NCBI GenBank assembly: GCA_033765345.1
Contig: JANRIC010000132.1
Location: 10,208-74,207, forward strand
Direction: 5' to 3'
Length of the DNA: 64,000 bases
From: JANRIC01 sp033765345
GTDB taxonomy: Bacteria; Bacteroidota; Bacteroidia; Cytophagales; Microscillaceae
Under the pieces are notes generated by a model that was not told the DNA's origin, did no database searches, and saw only the letters and a list, made by a program, of their open reading frames with translations. Below are positions 62,016 to 64,000 of the stretch, piece by piece (position 1 is the stretch's first letter; each line of letters starts with the position of its first letter). Position numbers and translations under genes: made by a program.

Positions 62016-62082
62016 TTATAAATAATTTAGCTTTACAACTGCTTTCATTGGCGTATGACACAAAATATTTAATACATAGAAG

Positions 62083-63282
62083 ATGAATAAACAATTAAAA
62101 ATAGGGCTTTTTGGATTTGGATGTGTGGGTCAGGGTCTTTATGATATTATTGAGAAAACTAGCTTTCAGGCTGAGATTGTCAAAATTTGTGTAAAAAATC
62201 GTGATAAAAAAAGGACTATACCTGCTCATTATTTTACTTATGACAAATATGAGTTGTTGAACAATCCTGAAATTAACGTCATTGTAGAGCTGATTGATGA
62301 TGCACAAGAGGCTTTTCAAATTGTAAAAAAAGCACTCCAAAGTGGCAAAGACGTGGTGACCGCCAATAAAAAAATGGTTGCCGAGCACTTGCAGGAGTTG
62401 GTCGAGATTCAGCAGGAATATAACCAAGCTTTACTCTATGAAGCATCGGTATGCGGGAGTATTCCAATCATTCGTACTTTGGCTGAGTATTATGACAATG
62501 AACTTTTGTATTCGGTCAGCGGTATTTTCAACGGCTCATCCAATTACATCCTTTCTAAGGTTATTCTTGAAAATCTTTCTTATGAAAAAGCCCTCAAACA
62601 AGCCCAGGAACTAGGCTTTGCTGAATCAAACCCGGTTCTTGATGTGGGAGGTTTTGACCCCAAATACAAAGCGTGTATTGTTACTACACACGCTTACGGA
62701 GTATTTATTGATCCTGAGGAGGTTTTTAATTATGGCATCCAGTCGCTTTCCGAGCACGATATTCGTTTTGCACAGGAAAAAGGCTTTAAACTTAAACTAC
62801 TGGCTACCATTTCCCGCAATAATGAGGAAGAAATGACTTTACACATTATGCCACATTTCATCCCTGAAAGGCATTATTTGTATTATGTAGAGCAAGAATA
62901 CAATGGCGTAATCGTAGAAGCAGCTTTTTCAGATAAACAAATATTTGTCGGTAAAGGCGCAGGCGGGCATCCTACGGGTTCGGCAGTGCTTTCTGACATT
63001 TCGGCTCTTCGCTACGACTACAAATATTCCTATAAAAAATATGTATTTGGGCAGCCCCTGCGATATACCCGCCATGTTCCGCTGGAGATTTATATGCGCT
63101 ATCGCAGCGAAGACGAATTAAAAATCCTTGACTTTGAAGAAATTAGCGTGAAATATCAAGGCACAGACTTCAATTATGTGATTGGTATAGTCAACTTAAA
63201 TCAGCTTTTTGCTCAAAAAGAGGTTTTGGAAGCTCGAGAAATATTTATTGCCAATACCGGAAGAAAACTTCCTGCTCATTAA
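62083..63282 (+). CDS. hom: Homoserine dehydrogenase
   Basis: The 399-residue product reduces aspartate semialdehyde to homoserine. The N-terminal NAD(P)-binding fold shows IGLFGFGCVGQGLYDII. DVVTANKKMVAEHL and EASVCGSIPIIRTL follow. The catalytic domain has FNGSSNYILSKVI, GFAESNPVLDVGGFDPKYKACI and the GKGAGGHPTGSAVLSDI motif. It lacks a fused aspartokinase domain, and no clear ACT domain is visible at the C terminus. Placed after metY and metX, it feeds the pathway with homoserine. It starts 67 bases after metX, and may be cotranscribed with it. Confidence 0.94.
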   Translation: MNKQLKIGLFGFGCVGQGLYDIIEKTSFQAEIVKICVKNRDKKRTIPAHYFTYDKYELLNNPEINVIVELIDDAQEAFQIVKKALQSGKDVVTANKKMVAEHLQELVEIQQEYNQALLYEASVCGSIPIIRTLAEYYDNELLYSVSGIFNGSSNYILSKVILENLSYEKALKQAQELGFAESNPVLDVGGFDPKYKACIVTTHAYGVFIDPEEVFNYGIQSLSEHDIRFAQEKGFKLKLLATISRNNEEEMTLHIMPHFIPERHYLYYVEQEYNGVIVEAAFSDKQIFVGKGAGGHPTGSAVLSDISALRYDYKYSYKKYVFGQPLRYTRHVPLEIYMRYRSEDELKILDFEEISVKYQGTDFNYVIGIVNLNQLFAQKEVLEAREIFIANTGRKLPAH

Positions 63283-63381
63283 TCCCAAATTACTGAAATT
63301 GGATTGCTGTCTGAATTTGCTGAATATGCTCATATTACGCTAATTTTTCGTATTTTTGTAAAAAACTTAACCGTTTAGCGT

Positions 63382-63987
63382 ATGCCATACATCACCGATA
63401 TAGCCGATTTAGACCTTGACGAAACCTATACCTATGCCGACTACCTAACCTGGCGTTTTGAGCAAAGCGTGGAACTCATCAAAGGCAAAATATTCAAAAT
63501 GTCGCCTGCGCCTAATCTAAAACACCAGAGAATATCAAGAGAACTCCTGCGCTCGTTTTTTGCCTATTTTAAAAAAAATAGCCCGTGTGAACTTTGCGTT
63601 GCCCCTTTTGATGTACGCCTATTGGATAAAAAAAAATCAAGCAAGGCAAATCAAGATATTTATACCGTGGTACAGCCTGATATTTGTGTGATTTGTGATA
63701 AAAGCAAACTCGATGAGCAAGGCTGCATTGGTGCGCCTGATTTGATTATAGAAATCCTCTCTCCGGGCAATTCCAAAAAAGAAATAAAAACCAAATACGC
63801 CCTGTATGAAGAAAGTGGTGTGCTTGAATATTGGGTCGTGTATCCCTCAGAGCAATCCTTATTGCAGTTTATTTTGAATGAAAATGGGCAATATGTACTC
63901 AAAAGTGTTTTTGCCGAAGACGAAGTTTTTCAGGCGCATATTTTTCCTGAATTGCATATTGATCTGGCTGAGGTTTTTGCCGAATGA
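63382..63987 (+). CDS. Uma2-family PD-(D/E)XK endonuclease-like protein
   Basis: The 201-residue product has the Uma2 layout: an early TYTYADYLTWRFEQSVELIKGKIFKMSPAPNLKHQRISREL, then PFDVRLLD, VQPDICVICDK (D of the PD motif), APDLIIEILSPGNSKKEIKTKYALYEESGVLEYWVVYP with E and K of the catalytic centre. Uma2 proteins form large families in cyanobacteria and some Bacteroidota. Most have unknown function despite the nuclease-like fold. The gene is preceded by a -7-like TATTTTTG (63351-63358). It ends 13 bases from the right edge. Confidence 0.88.
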   Translation: MPYITDIADLDLDETYTYADYLTWRFEQSVELIKGKIFKMSPAPNLKHQRISRELLRSFFAYFKKNSPCELCVAPFDVRLLDKKKSSKANQDIYTVVQPDICVICDKSKLDEQGCIGAPDLIIEILSPGNSKKEIKTKYALYEESGVLEYWVVYPSEQSLLQFILNENGQYVLKSVFAEDEVFQAHIFPELHIDLAEVFAE

Positions 63988-64000
63988 TTTGGGGTGTTTT

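Noticed and set aside
1..64000. CRISPR arrays, tRNA and rRNA genes
   Set aside because: No regularly spaced direct repeats, and no tRNA T-loop/acceptor pattern or rRNA sequence was recognised on reading both strands.

Overview
The window comes from a low-GC member of the Bacteroidota, most likely a gliding, Cytophagales-type bacterium. The evidence is a type IX secretion/gliding locus (PorP/SprF, GldK, GldL, GldM, GldN) plus a separate SprE lipoprotein, a split ATP synthase operon, families typical of the phylum (DUF4270, DUF4271, bactofilin, single-domain glycogen synthase-like protein, bacterial GGGP synthase), near absence of Shine-Dalgarno sites, frequent TTG starts, and promoters of the phylum-specific TTG-N19-TAnnTTTG type. 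No tRNA, rRNA, CRISPR array, intact insertion sequence or prophage was seen.

Layout. 1-6.2 kb: a truncated response regulator, a MazG-like pyrophosphohydrolase, an OmpA-like protein, a small Cys-rich membrane protein, an acetyltransferase and an AddB-like nuclease. 6.6-10.5 kb: an orphan contractile-injection-system tape-measure-type protein, two small proteins and a MITE-like inverted repeat. 10.8-20.2 kb (minus strand): glutamate synthase large subunit, PBP1A and the SprE/PorW lipoprotein. 20.3-27.6 kb (plus): LytM peptidase, bactofilin, then atpZ/I-like, a membrane protein, atpB-E-F-H-A-G with strong hairpins after atpE and after atpA. 27.7-29.5 kb: uvrC. 29.5-39.5 kb (minus): gldN, gldM, gldL, gldK, porP/sprF, hemD, a DUF4271 protein and an Omp85-type protein. 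39.5-47.3 kb: hemW, cyclase, TerB-like protein, serS, rho and a three-gene operon ending in a GGGP synthase family gene. 47.4-55 kb: AraC regulator, acyl-CoA dehydrogenase, stand-alone PD-(D/E)XK protein, YdeI-like, Bax inhibitor-1-like, rfaE2, flippase-like, panD, panC. 55-59.1 kb: glycogen synthase-like, DUF4270 lipoprotein, glmS. 59.2-63.3 kb: a methionine-biosynthesis locus (metY, metX, homoserine dehydrogenase), then a Uma2-family protein at the right edge.

How the genes work together. PorP/SprF, GldK-N and SprE belong to one secretion and motility machine, with GldL/GldM as the proton-driven motor. The atp genes supply all of Fo and part of F1; beta and epsilon must lie elsewhere. Homoserine dehydrogenase, MetX and MetY catalyse successive steps from aspartate semialdehyde to homocysteine.

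The most interesting element is the 5' leader of metY. A full-consensus promoter is followed by a SAM-I-clan riboswitch, then by a 36-codon open reading frame that ends in six consecutive cysteine codons directly before its stop, then by a terminator-like hairpin, and only then by metY. This looks like a dual sensor in which methionine status is read through SAM and cysteine status through ribosome stalling on the polycysteine leader. I inferred it from the sequence alone.
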